A stretch of 7,688 bases of DNA from an uncultured Granulicatella sp. (lineage in GTDB: Bacteria; Bacillota; Bacilli; Lactobacillales; Aerococcaceae), in the NCBI GenBank assembly GCA_937891475.1, contig CALATC010000030.1, positions 1-7,688 on the forward strand, given 5' to 3'. This document shows, one piece after another, positions 1 to 5,980 of this stretch. The position numbers were made by a program, and so were the translations under genes. A model generated the notes under the pieces. The model did no database searches, was not told the origin of the DNA, and worked only from the letters and a program-made list of their open reading frames with translations. Numbering within the stretch: position 1 is the stretch's first letter; the number at the start of each line of letters is the position of its first letter.

Positions 1-17
1 TTGTTTCTGTCATGAGT

Positions 18-36
18 AAGACGGTGAAACCGTCTT
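18..36. repeat. Perfect 8-bp inverted repeat (hairpin)
   Basis: AAGACGGT (18-25) and ACCGTCTT (29-36) are perfect reverse complements around a GAA loop. No T-run follows on either strand, so it is not a convincing terminator. It lies in non-coding DNA beyond the fakA terminator, and its role is unknown. Confidence 0.6.
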
Positions 37-48
37 GGCGTTTCCCCT

Positions 49-81
49 GTAATATGAGCCAATCCAATTGGCTCATATTAC
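49..81. repeat. Perfect 15-bp inverted repeat (long hairpin)
   Basis: GTAATATGAGCCAAT (49-63) pairs perfectly with ATTGGCTCATATTAC (67-81) around a CCA loop. On the plus strand it is followed by only TTTTGC, so at best it is a weak terminator for a rightward transcript entering from outside the window. It could equally be part of a structured RNA or the end of a degenerate mobile element. No coding sequence overlaps it convincingly. Confidence 0.65.
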
Positions 82-88
82 TTTTGCT

Positions 89-157
89 ACTATAAAATTT
101 TTGTCTATTTTGACGGGTCCTTTCGTTTGAACGTTTTCGATGGCGAATTTTTATAGT
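89..157. repeat. 9-bp inverted repeat enclosing about 50 nt
   Basis: ACTATAAAA (89-97) is the reverse complement of TTTTATAGT (149-157), and the pairing can be extended by two A-T pairs with one bulged base. The enclosed DNA contains smaller dyads: GTC/GAC at 103-114 and CGTT/AACG at 124-133. The arrangement looks like a branched RNA or a decayed element end. I do not recognise a named RNA family in it. Confidence 0.4.
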
Positions 158-171
158 TGTAAAAACACGAC

Positions 172-201
172 AAAAAAGACTGGACATTTTTTGCCCAGTC
201 T
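172..201 (-). terminator. Rho-independent terminator of asp23-fakA
   Basis: AGACTGG (177-183) pairs with CCAGTCT (195-201). Read on the minus strand, the stem is followed immediately by a T6 run (complement of A172-A177). It begins 10 nt after the fakA stop codon, so it ends that transcript. The plus strand lacks a T-run, so termination is one-way. The stem sequence is shared with the terminator at 2752-2780. Confidence 0.85.
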
Positions 202-211
202 CTCTAATATT

Positions 212-1891
212 TTATTCTACTGCTAATAAATATGCATATACAGGTTGCAAACCTTCATGTAATTCTACTTCAATATCTGGGAAATGTTCTTCAACATAAG
301 AAACAATTTCTTCGGCTTCAGATACTTCTACATCTTCCCCAACTAAAATTGTTAAGATTTCAGATTCATCATTCACCATTTTAGCAATTGTATCGATTGT
401 TGCTTGTTTGCGATCTGGTACACTAATTAAAATTTTACCATTTACAATACCCATGAAGTCCTGTTCTTTAATGTCTACTCCATCAATGGAAGTATCACGA
501 ACGGCATTTGTAATTTGACCGCTTGTCACTAGTGACAATTGTTCTGTCATAGCTTCTTTATTTTCTTCAAGGCTTGCTTGTGGGTTAAATGCTAATAATG
601 AAGATAATCCTTCAGAAATTGTTCTACTTGCCACAACTGCAACTTCTGCATCTTCACTTACTTCAGCAGCTTGATTTGCAGCCATTAAAATATTTTTATT
701 ATTTGGTAAAACAATCACTTTTTCAGCATGAGCTTCTTTTACTGCTGCTAAAATATCTTCTGTACTTGGGTTCATTGTTTGACCACCATTAATAATTGTT
801 GTCACACCCATGCTCTTGAATAATTCATGGATTCCTTCACCCGCAGCTACAGCAACAATTCCATATTCAGCTTTTGGAGCAACTGCTTTTACTTTTTCAG
901 TATAGTCAGTTTTTAAAACTTCCTCATGTTGCAAGCGCATATTGTCAACTTTCACTTTCATTAATGAACCAAAGCGTTGACCATAATTCATCACTTCACC
1001 AGGACGTTCTGTATGAACGTGAACTTTAATAATTTCATCATCCGCTACAACTAATAAAGAATCTCCTAATTCATTTAAGTAATTACGGAATGTATCATAA
1101 TCAAAAGTATCCACTACTGTTTCACCTTCGCCAATACGTACCATAATTTCAGTACAGTAACCAAATTGAATATCCGCTGTAGAAGCATGTTCATAATCAA
1201 TGCCACTTTCATGATGAGCCACTGAACTTAAATCAATTTTATTCGTTGATAATGCTTGAACTGGAGTAGCTTCTCCTGTTAAAGCTTCGTAAAATCCATT
1301 ATAAATAAATACTAAACCTTGACCACCAGAGTCAACAACGCCAACTTCTTTCAATACAGGTAATAAATCTGGAGTTTTATCTAATGATTTTTGAGCACCA
1401 CGTAATACAGAACCCATTACTTCAATAATATCGTTTGAACGTTCTAATTTACGAACGCCTCTTTTAGCAGACTCACGGGCAACTGTTAAAATAGTTCCTT
1501 CAACAGGTTTCATCACTGCTTTATAAGCTGTTTCAACTCCTTTAGTGAATGCTTCTGCTAAATCTTCACCTGTTAATTCATCTTTTCCTTCAACTGCTTT
1601 TGAAAAACCACGGAATAATTGAGATAAAATAACTCCTGAATTTCCACGAGCACCCATTAATAAACCTTTTGCTAAGTCTTGCGCTAACTCACCTACTGTT
1701 TGCGCAGAAGAATTTGCTACACGCTCTGCACCTGATTTAAATGAAAGGCTCATATTTGTACCAGTATCACCATCTGGAACCGGAAATACATTCAATGAAT
1801 TGACAAATTCAGCATTTTCACTTAAACGTGCTTCACCAATTTCTACCATTGCTCGAAAATCTTGAGCCGTAATAATATTTTTTGTTACCAT
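212..1891 (-). CDS. fakA: Fatty acid kinase catalytic subunit FakA (YloV/DAK2 family)
   Basis: This 559-residue protein has the full length of FakA/YloV, formerly annotated as a DAK phosphatase or dihydroxyacetone kinase-like protein. In the known FakA/FakB system, FakA phosphorylates fatty acids held by FakB (DegV-family) proteins so that exogenous fatty acids can enter phospholipid synthesis. Residues about 10-205 form the DhaL-type ATP-binding domain: PDGDTGTNM at 39-47 carries the Asp residues that ligate Mg, GARGNSGV lies at 80-87 and DSGGQG at 187-192. The middle domain has Cys246 (FGYCTE) and His291/His293 (KVHVHT), which match the Cys/His/His metal site I recall from S. aureus FakA. 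From about residue 340 a DegV-like C-terminal domain follows (NGGQTMNPST at 368-377). It lies 34 nt downstream of asp23, presumably in one operon. No FakB gene is in the window. The ATG is the only usable start, because an in-frame stop lies just upstream. Confidence 0.93.
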   Translation of the reverse strand: MVTKNIITAQDFRAMVEIGEARLSENAEFVNSLNVFPVPDGDTGTNMSLSFKSGAERVANSSAQTVGELAQDLAKGLLMGARGNSGVILSQLFRGFSKAVEGKDELTGEDLAEAFTKGVETAYKAVMKPVEGTILTVARESAKRGVRKLERSNDIIEVMGSVLRGAQKSLDKTPDLLPVLKEVGVVDSGGQGLVFIYNGFYEALTGEATPVQALSTNKIDLSSVAHHESGIDYEHASTADIQFGYCTEIMVRIGEGETVVDTFDYDTFRNYLNELGDSLLVVADDEIIKVHVHTERPGEVMNYGQRFGSLMKVKVDNMRLQHEEVLKTDYTEKVKAVAPKAEYGIVAVAAGEGIHELFKSMGVTTIINGGQTMNPSTEDILAAVKEAHAEKVIVLPNNKNILMAANQAAEVSEDAEVAVVASRTISEGLSSLLAFNPQASLEENKEAMTEQLSLVTSGQITNAVRDTSIDGVDIKEQDFMGIVNGKILISVPDRKQATIDTIAKMVNDESEILTILVGEDVEVSEAEEIVSYVEEHFPDIEVELHEGLQPVYAYLLAVE

Positions 1892-1903
1892 TGATTCTTA
1901 TAT

Positions 1904-1909
1904 CCTCCT
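1904..1909 (-). promoter_or_regulatory. fakA ribosome binding site, long spacing
   Basis: A perfect AGGAGG lies 12 nt upstream of the fakA ATG, longer than the 7-9 nt seen at the neighbouring genes. An in-frame TAA between it and the ATG excludes an earlier start, so the long spacing is real. Confidence 0.7.
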
Positions 1910-1925
1910 GACACACCATCAAAGC

Positions 1926-2288
1926 TTACGCTTCAATGATTTTTACTCCTTGAACATAAACATTAACAGTGTTCGCAGAAAATCCTAACATCGTTTCTAA
2001 ATTATATTTTACTTGTTCTTGAACATTGCGACAAATTGCAGAAATTTTAGTGCCGTAACCTACGATAATATACACATCAACAGCTACGCCTTCTTCCTCT
2101 TGACGAATCACTACGCCACGAGAATAGTTTTCTTTTTTCAAAATTTCATTTAAATTATCACGAATATGATTACGGCTGGCCATTCCAACAACTCCATAAT
2201 TATCTGTTGCTGCACCACCAACTACAGTTGCAATAACTTCATTGCTTAATTCAATTAACCCTTGTTCTGTTTGAATTTTGACTGTCAT
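1926..2288 (-). CDS. Asp23/Gls24 family envelope stress protein (YloU-like)
   Basis: This is a 120-residue Asp23-family (alkaline shock protein, DUF322) protein. Characteristic segments are the N-terminal GLIELSNEVIATVVGGAA, the YGVVGMASRN block (31-40) and the DVYIIVGYGTKI strand (71-82). It ends in a VNVYVQGVKI strand (108-117). It has no signal peptide or membrane segment and is presumably cytosolic or membrane-associated through partners. Its genomic partner fakA lies immediately downstream, the usual yloU-yloV arrangement in Firmicutes, which makes YloU the better label than the stress-induced Asp23 paralogue. Its molecular function is not established. The start is well supported by AAGGAGG at 2297-2303, 8 nt upstream. 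It is divergent from rpmB. Confidence 0.9.
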   Translation of the reverse strand: MTVKIQTEQGLIELSNEVIATVVGGAATDNYGVVGMASRNHIRDNLNEILKKENYSRGVVIRQEEEGVAVDVYIIVGYGTKISAICRNVQEQVKYNLETMLGFSANTVNVYVQGVKIIEA

Positions 2289-2351
2289 TTTTGTAACCTC
2301 CTTAAAATTCGTACAATCTATTTTTTACAGACTGTTCGATGATTCTTTATT

Positions 2352-2360
2352 ATTTTATCA
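2352..2360 (-). promoter_or_regulatory. Candidate extended -10 of the asp23-fakA promoter
   Basis: On the minus strand TGATAAAAT matches an extended -10 (TGn followed by TAAAAT, 5/6 to consensus), about 64 nt upstream of the asp23 start. No good -35 is visible, which fits an extended -10 promoter but weakens the call. Confidence 0.4.
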
Positions 2361-2450
2361 TAAATGATGAATTTTACCTAACCTTTTATGCATGAAAATG
2401 CGCTACCAAAACAGATTTACAAAAATTTATACTTTATCTTGGACTCTAGC

Positions 2451-2479
2451 TTGCATTCTACCTTCAACTATGATAAATT
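2451..2479 (+). promoter_or_regulatory. Candidate rpmB promoter
   Basis: TTGCAT (2451-2456) and TAAATT (2474-2479) are spaced by 17 bp in the divergent rpmB-asp23 gap and lie about 70 nt upstream of the L28 start. Each hexamer is 4/6 to consensus. TATGAT at 2489-2494 is an alternative -10 without a good -35. The gap must hold an rpmB promoter, but this particular choice is tentative. Confidence 0.3.
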
Positions 2480-2536
2480 ATTTAAGTATATGATTTAGTT
2501 TAAAAATTATATCAGCTGATCAATGATTTAAATTAA

Positions 2537-2542
2537 AGGAGG
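2537..2542 (+). promoter_or_regulatory. rpmB ribosome binding site
   Basis: AGGAGG lies 3 nt before an ATG at 2546 and 9 nt before a second in-frame ATG at 2552. The spacing and the conserved L28 N-terminus (MAKVCYFTG) both select 2552. Confidence 0.8.
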
Positions 2543-2551
2543 AGAATGACC

Positions 2552-2740
2552 ATGGCTAAAGTATGTTATTTCACTGGACGTCGTTCTGAAACAGGTAACA
2601 CTCGTTCTCACGCTATGAACGCTAACCGTCGTACTTGGAAACCAAACTTACAAAAAGTTCGCGTTTTAATCGATGGCAAGCCTAAAAAAGTATGGGTTTC
2701 AACTCGTGCATTAAAATCAGGTAAAGTAGAACGCGTTTAA
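2552..2740 (+). CDS. rpmB: 50S ribosomal protein L28
   Basis: This is a 62-residue basic protein with the canonical bacterial L28 sequence: [10 protein letters not shown] at the N-terminus, SGN-type turn ([11 protein letters not shown]), then [20 protein letters not shown] and the C-terminal [11 protein letters not shown]. It is a structural protein of the large ribosomal subunit. Only one cysteine (Cys5) is present, so this is the zinc-free (C-minus) form rather than the four-cysteine form. It is the only plus-strand gene here, monocistronic, divergent from asp23 and convergent with the P-type ATPase gene. A start two codons upstream (2546) would add Met-Thr but has poor spacing to the ribosome binding site. 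Confidence 0.97.
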   Translation: MAKVCYFTGRRSETGNTRSHAMNANRRTWKPNLQKVRVLIDGKPKKVWVSTRALKSGKVERV

Positions 2741-2751
2741 TTTAGACAAAT

Positions 2752-2780
2752 AAAAAGACTGGACAATGTCCAGTCTTTTT
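2752..2780. terminator. Bidirectional terminator shared by rpmB and the P-type ATPase gene
   Basis: AGACTGGAC (2756-2764) pairs with GTCCAGTCT (2768-2776) over a 3-nt loop. The stem is flanked by an A-run (2752-2756) and a T-run (2776-2781), so each strand reads stem plus T-tract. It sits 11 nt after the rpmB stop and 4 nt after the ATPase stop and can end both convergent transcripts. Confidence 0.93.
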
Positions 2781-2784
2781 TCTT

Positions 2785-4842
2785 TTATTTAATATAAGTA
2801 AAACTTTTTCCAATAATGACGGTTGTTGTCAAATTATGGAACACAGCTAATGTACTAGGCGTTAATACATTAAACAATCCTAATCCCATTAGAGAAGTAT
2901 TTACCCAGACAGTTGTATTCAAGTTTCTTCCTAATTGTTTTTGCAATTGTGCAGAAATATCATCTAAAACAAGAATTCCAGATAACGTTTCTTCTAAGAA
3001 TACAATATCACTAGCTTGTCTAGCAATATCTGATGAACTTGCCATTACTACCCCAACATTTGCTTTAGATAAAGCAGCCGAATCATTTAGACCATCACCA
3101 ATCATAAAGACACGATGTCCTTTATCTTGTAAATTTTGAATGACTTGATGTTTCTGTTCTGGCTTCACTTCAGTATAGACTTCATCAAATTGAATCAGCG
3201 AACAAATAGATTCTGTTCGTTTCTTCGTATCCCCAGTTAATAAAATAATATTCTTTCCACGTTCTTTTAACGATTGTAAAACTTCAATCGTTTCCGGACG
3301 CAATGGTGTATCAATTAAGAAAATCGCAATTAATTTTCCTTTATAGCCTAAATACAATAGGTGATACCATTGAGTATACTCTTCAATAATTCTAGCTTGT
3401 TCTTCAGAAATTTCCACGTGATGTTCATTCAACAATTCTAAACTTCCGATAACAACTTTTTCACCATCAATCGAAGATAAAATTCCTTTAGAAGCAACAT
3501 GCGTTAATTTACCATGCATTTCTTCATGTTCAACTCCATCATCTTCTGCCTTTTGCACCACTGCACTAGCAATTGGATGATAAATATGCTCTTCTAAACA
3601 CGCTGCAATTCTTAATACTTCTTCCTCTGAATAGCCACGATAAGGTAAAATCTTTTGAATTTTTGGAACCCCTGTTGTTAAAGTTCCAGTCTTATCAAAC
3701 ACATAGGTGTCAATCATTGGATATTCATCTAGTGAACTAGAACCTTTTACAACAATTCCTCTTGTAGAAGCTGCTTTAATAGCTGTTAGATAAGTCACAG
3801 GGGAAGATAATTTTAAGGCACATGAATAATCTACTAGTAAGAACGTTAATGCTTTTTGCACGGATCTTGTTAATAAATAGGTCACTGCCATTCCTATGAA
3901 ATTATATTTCACCAAGCCATCTGCTTTTTCTAATAATTGTTTTTGTTGTTTTGATTGATGTAATTCACTTGTTTTCATTAATTGAACAATTTGTTGTAAA
4001 CGTGAATTTTGTTCAGCATTTGTAACTTTTACTAATAATTCACCTTGTTCTACAACCGTATTGGCAAAAACAGTATCTCCAACTTTTTTAGATACTGGGA
4101 AAGCTTCTCCAGTTAATGAACTTTCATTTAAAAATCCACGACCAGATACAACTGTTCCATCAAAATAAATCTCTTGTCCTTCAGTAGCAACGAATACATC
4201 GTCCACTTCTACTTGATGACTTAATTTTTTGAATCGTTCTCCGTCTTTTTCAATCCATAATTCATAAATATTATTTTTTAGATTTTTCTCCAAATCTTCA
4301 ACGGATTTTTTTTGAGACCATTCATCTAAATCATCTCCAAGATTTAATAAGAACATAATCGTATCAGCTGTTTTATGATCTCCCATTGCCATCGATGTTA
4401 CAATCGCTACAAAATCCAAAATACTCATGGATAATTTCTTTTCTAAAACAGATTCAAATGCAGCTTTTCCGAATTTTTTCATTTTCCATAATAACCAGAA
4501 AATTTTTAATGGTTGCGGAATCAATACTTTTGCAACCAATTTACGGTAAATATGGGAAGCTACAATATCCACAGGTGTCACTTGAGCATCCACTGTAAAA
4601 TCTCTTTGTTTTTCATTTAAAGTAGTCACCTCTAAATGATCTAGGAAACAATAAACACTTGATTCATATCCTGTTTCAAAAGTAAATGCGATATGCTTTT
4701 CATCTTTATAACAAATGATTTGCGTAATTTCTGGAAATAGTCTTTTTTCTTCTTCTAAATACAACTGAACAGCAGCTGTACATCTAAAAGGAACTTCCAA
4801 ACGCACTCTATTTTTTGATTGAGCTTTAATTGTTACTTTCAT
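2785..4842 (-). CDS. Atypical heavy-metal-type (P1B-like) P-type ATPase
   Basis: This 685-residue P-type ATPase has TGEAFP (actuator loop) at 244-249, the phosphorylation motif DKTGT at 383-387, the P1B-specific His-Pro at 422-423, TGD at 536-538 and GDGLND at 582-587. These are all that catalysis needs, so an active ATP-driven membrane transporter is likely. The N-terminus (1-75) looks like a degenerate HMA-type fold (RVRLEVP at 12-18) with no CxxC metal site. The transmembrane motif that reads CPC in copper or zinc/cadmium pumps is YSC at 339-341, followed by ALKLSSP. The central proline and first cysteine are therefore missing and the substrate cannot be assigned. Hydrophobic stretches are visible near 310-347 and 643-678, with weaker ones near 112-118 and 140-168. 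The ATG shares a base with the stop of the upstream small gene and has no clear Shine-Dalgarno, so translation is probably coupled. Confidence 0.88.
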   Translation of the reverse strand: MKVTIKAQSKNRVRLEVPFRCTAAVQLYLEEEKRLFPEITQIICYKDEKHIAFTFETGYESSVYCFLDHLEVTTLNEKQRDFTVDAQVTPVDIVASHIYRKLVAKVLIPQPLKIFWLLWKMKKFGKAAFESVLEKKLSMSILDFVAIVTSMAMGDHKTADTIMFLLNLGDDLDEWSQKKSVEDLEKNLKNNIYELWIEKDGERFKKLSHQVEVDDVFVATEGQEIYFDGTVVSGRGFLNESSLTGEAFPVSKKVGDTVFANTVVEQGELLVKVTNAEQNSRLQQIVQLMKTSELHQSKQQKQLLEKADGLVKYNFIGMAVTYLLTRSVQKALTFLLVDYSCALKLSSPVTYLTAIKAASTRGIVVKGSSSLDEYPMIDTYVFDKTGTLTTGVPKIQKILPYRGYSEEEVLRIAACLEEHIYHPIASAVVQKAEDDGVEHEEMHGKLTHVASKGILSSIDGEKVVIGSLELLNEHHVEISEEQARIIEEYTQWYHLLYLGYKGKLIAIFLIDTPLRPETIEVLQSLKERGKNIILLTGDTKKRTESICSLIQFDEVYTEVKPEQKHQVIQNLQDKGHRVFMIGDGLNDSAALSKANVGVVMASSSDIARQASDIVFLEETLSGILVLDDISAQLQKQLGRNLNTTVWVNTSLMGLGLFNVLTPSTLAVFHNLTTTVIIGKSFTYIK

Positions 4843-5123
4843 TATTGTTCACTTGTTTCTACTGTTGCTAAGTTAGCTGCTTTTTCTTCAACATATAAGT
4901 CATTTGCTTCAGCTAATACATCATCTGCATGTTGTTTCAATTGAGAAACTGTTGCATCTAATCCATCTTTTAATTTGTAAGATTTTGCTACTGCTTTCGC
5001 AACAACGTGTTTAGTATCTTTGCTTGCTAAAACTTTAAGTCCTACAGAACCTACTACAACACCACTTACAAAAACGCTTGTTTTTTTAACGATTTTTCCT
5101 AATTCTAAAACTTCTTTTAACAT
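4842..5123 (-). CDS. Small membrane-anchored DUF6110-like protein, P-type ATPase partner
   Basis: This is a 93-residue protein with one predicted membrane segment near residues 15-33 (SVFVSGVVVGSVGLKVLAS, rich in Gly and Val). A basic SKDTKHVVAK stretch follows, then an Ala/Asp/Glu-rich helix (about 50-82, including ADDVLAEANDLY) and a short polar tail. It resembles DUF6110, a family I recall next to P-type ATPase genes; I could not verify this by search. It contains no cysteine, and its tail lacks a His/Asp metal-binding motif. The stop overlaps the ATPase start (TAATG), suggesting stoichiometric or coupled production and a role as accessory or scaffold subunit. The start at 5123 is preferred over an upstream ATG at 5171 because GGAGG lies 7 nt before it and the upstream ATG falls almost on the predicted transcription start. 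Confidence 0.8.
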   Translation of the reverse strand: MLKEVLELGKIVKKTSVFVSGVVVGSVGLKVLASKDTKHVVAKAVAKSYKLKDGLDATVSQLKQHADDVLAEANDLYVEEKAANLATVETSEQ

Positions 5124-5130
5124 AAAAAGA

Positions 5131-5135
5131 CCTCC
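5131..5135 (-). promoter_or_regulatory. Ribosome binding site of the DUF6110-like gene
   Basis: GGAGG on the minus strand lies 7 nt upstream of the ATG at 5123 and decides that start over the longer open frame beginning at 5171. Confidence 0.75.
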
Positions 5136-5175
5136 AAATATATACTTTTTTTGAACCTTCAACAGACTCATATAT

Positions 5176-5203
5176 AGTATATCTCATTTCACAAAAAATT
5201 CAA
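5176..5203 (-). promoter_or_regulatory. Promoter of the DUF6110-like / P-type ATPase unit
   Basis: The minus strand reads TTGAAT (5198-5203), a 16-bp spacer, then TATACT (5176-5181). The -10 matches 5/6 and the -35 matches 4/6. It sits directly after the thiN-side terminator, so the cassette is transcribed separately. The -10 is embedded in an AT-rich dyad (ATATA-C-TATAT), but I see no recognisable metal-regulator operator. Confidence 0.65.
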
Positions 5204-5206
5204 CTC

Positions 5207-5253
5207 AAAAAAAGAATCACACTTCTATTTTATAAAGAAAATAAAAGTGTGAT
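5207..5253 (-). terminator. Rho-independent terminator of rsgA-rpe-thiN
   Basis: A 16-bp stem (arms 5216-5231 and 5238-5253, one G-T wobble, 6-nt loop) is followed on the minus strand by TC and a T7 run (5213-5207). It lies about 40 nt after the thiN stop and separates the housekeeping operon from the ATPase cassette. Confidence 0.92.
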
Positions 5254-5291
5254 ATAAGTTTTATTCCTTTTAATGCAGAATTAATTCCGAA

Positions 5292-5966
5292 TCATCTCCA
5301 CGAATCTCTTGTTTGACCCACGATGATTCCACCAGACTCAAATGAAATTTCCATCTTTTCATCGATAAATTCATTACTAATCAATGCGATTGGAAAATCA
5401 TAATTTTGATGATTCAAAGGATATTTCACCTGTTTTAACGTTAATTGTTGAACAGGACCCATTGAAATAAACGATAAATAATTCGTATCCACTATTTTAT
5501 GAATGACATAATCTCCTGGGGTTAAAAAAGAAATATGATTCCATTCATCTTCTAGTGAAAGATACGGAATTAATGCTTGTAATTCTGGACGAAACATAGT
5601 CCATAAACAGCTAATGGCATGGTCCACTCTTCCTCCAAAAGCCCCTAATACATGAACTTTTTTTTGAGGATATGACTTTGCAATCCACATTAATGCTTCT
5701 TCAAAATCTGTAAAATCTTTTTCAGAAGGAAATTCAATCATTTTTAAAGCATAATTTTTTAAAGCTTCTTTATCCTCTAGTGAAATCGAATCGAAATCTC
5801 CAATTGCTAAATCAATCGGTAACTCTTCCTCCATTAATTTCAAACAGCCACCATCTACTCCAATAAATTGAAATTCTTGATTATCCTTTTGCTGAAGCTT
5901 CTGATTCAACCATCGTCGTATAGCTCCTTTATCTAATGGTCCCCCAATGACTACGATTATTTCCAT
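5292..5966 (-). CDS. thiN: Thiamine pyrophosphokinase
   Basis: This 224-residue protein transfers pyrophosphate from ATP to thiamine to give thiamine diphosphate, the cofactor of transketolase and pyruvate dehydrogenase. The family pattern is clear: VIGGP near the N-terminus (7-10), VDGG (37-40), IGDFDSIS (55-62) with the Asp residues expected to bind Mg-ATP, DFTDFEEAL (84-92) and GAFGGRVDH (108-116). The C-terminal half (about 145-220) forms the thiamine-binding beta domain and ends ESGGIIVGQTRD. Length is normal. A TTG codon at 5972 could extend the frame by two residues, but AAGAGGAA at 5973-5980 has proper spacing only for the ATG at 5966. It follows rpe by 14 nt and is the last gene of the rsgA-rpe-thiN operon. 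Confidence 0.93.
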   Translation of the reverse strand: MEIIVVIGGPLDKGAIRRWLNQKLQQKDNQEFQFIGVDGGCLKLMEEELPIDLAIGDFDSISLEDKEALKNYALKMIEFPSEKDFTDFEEALMWIAKSYPQKKVHVLGAFGGRVDHAISCLWTMFRPELQALIPYLSLEDEWNHISFLTPGDYVIHKIVDTNYLSFISMGPVQQLTLKQVKYPLNHQNYDFPIALISNEFIDEKMEISFESGGIIVGQTRDSWR

Positions 5967-5972
5967 ACCCAA

Positions 5973-5980
5973 TTCCTCTT
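5973..5980 (-). promoter_or_regulatory. thiN ribosome binding site
   Basis: AAGAGGAA lies 7 nt before the ATG at 5966. It directly abuts the alternative TTG at 5972, which would be too close, so it fixes the thiN start. Confidence 0.65.

Noticed and set aside
12..95. Plus-strand open frame of 27 codons (ATG at 12, stop at 93-95)
   Set aside because: It has no ribosome binding site and runs through both perfect hairpins, and its Leu-rich end comes from low-complexity sequence. A chance frame is more likely.
73..150. Minus-strand open frame of about 25 codons ending in TGA at 73-75 (ends KNFIVAKVI)
   Set aside because: It has no ATG, GTG or TTG start between the preceding stop and the end, and it lies after the fakA terminator. 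It could be a remnant of a coding end, but nothing supports a gene.
1..170. CRISPR tracrRNA, tmRNA, RNase P RNA, 6S RNA or T-box
   Set aside because: I looked for anti-repeat/nexus structure, the tmRNA 3' end, RNase P core motifs and the T-box GGGTGGTACCGCG-type motif and found none. The hairpins are real but unassigned.
589..792. Plus-strand Leu-rich open frame inside fakA
   Set aside because: It is antisense to a clearly conserved coding sequence. Its composition (Leu/Gln repeats) reflects the reverse complement of Ala/Glu codons.
2816..3139. Plus-strand open frame inside the P-type ATPase gene
   Set aside because: It is antisense to the conserved GDGLND region, has no ribosome binding site and shows no recognisable protein features.
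5124..5171. 16-residue N-terminal extension of the DUF6110-like protein
   Set aside because: The ATG at 5171 lies about 5 nt from the -10 hexamer and has no ribosome binding site, while the ATG at 5123 has GGAGG at 7 nt.
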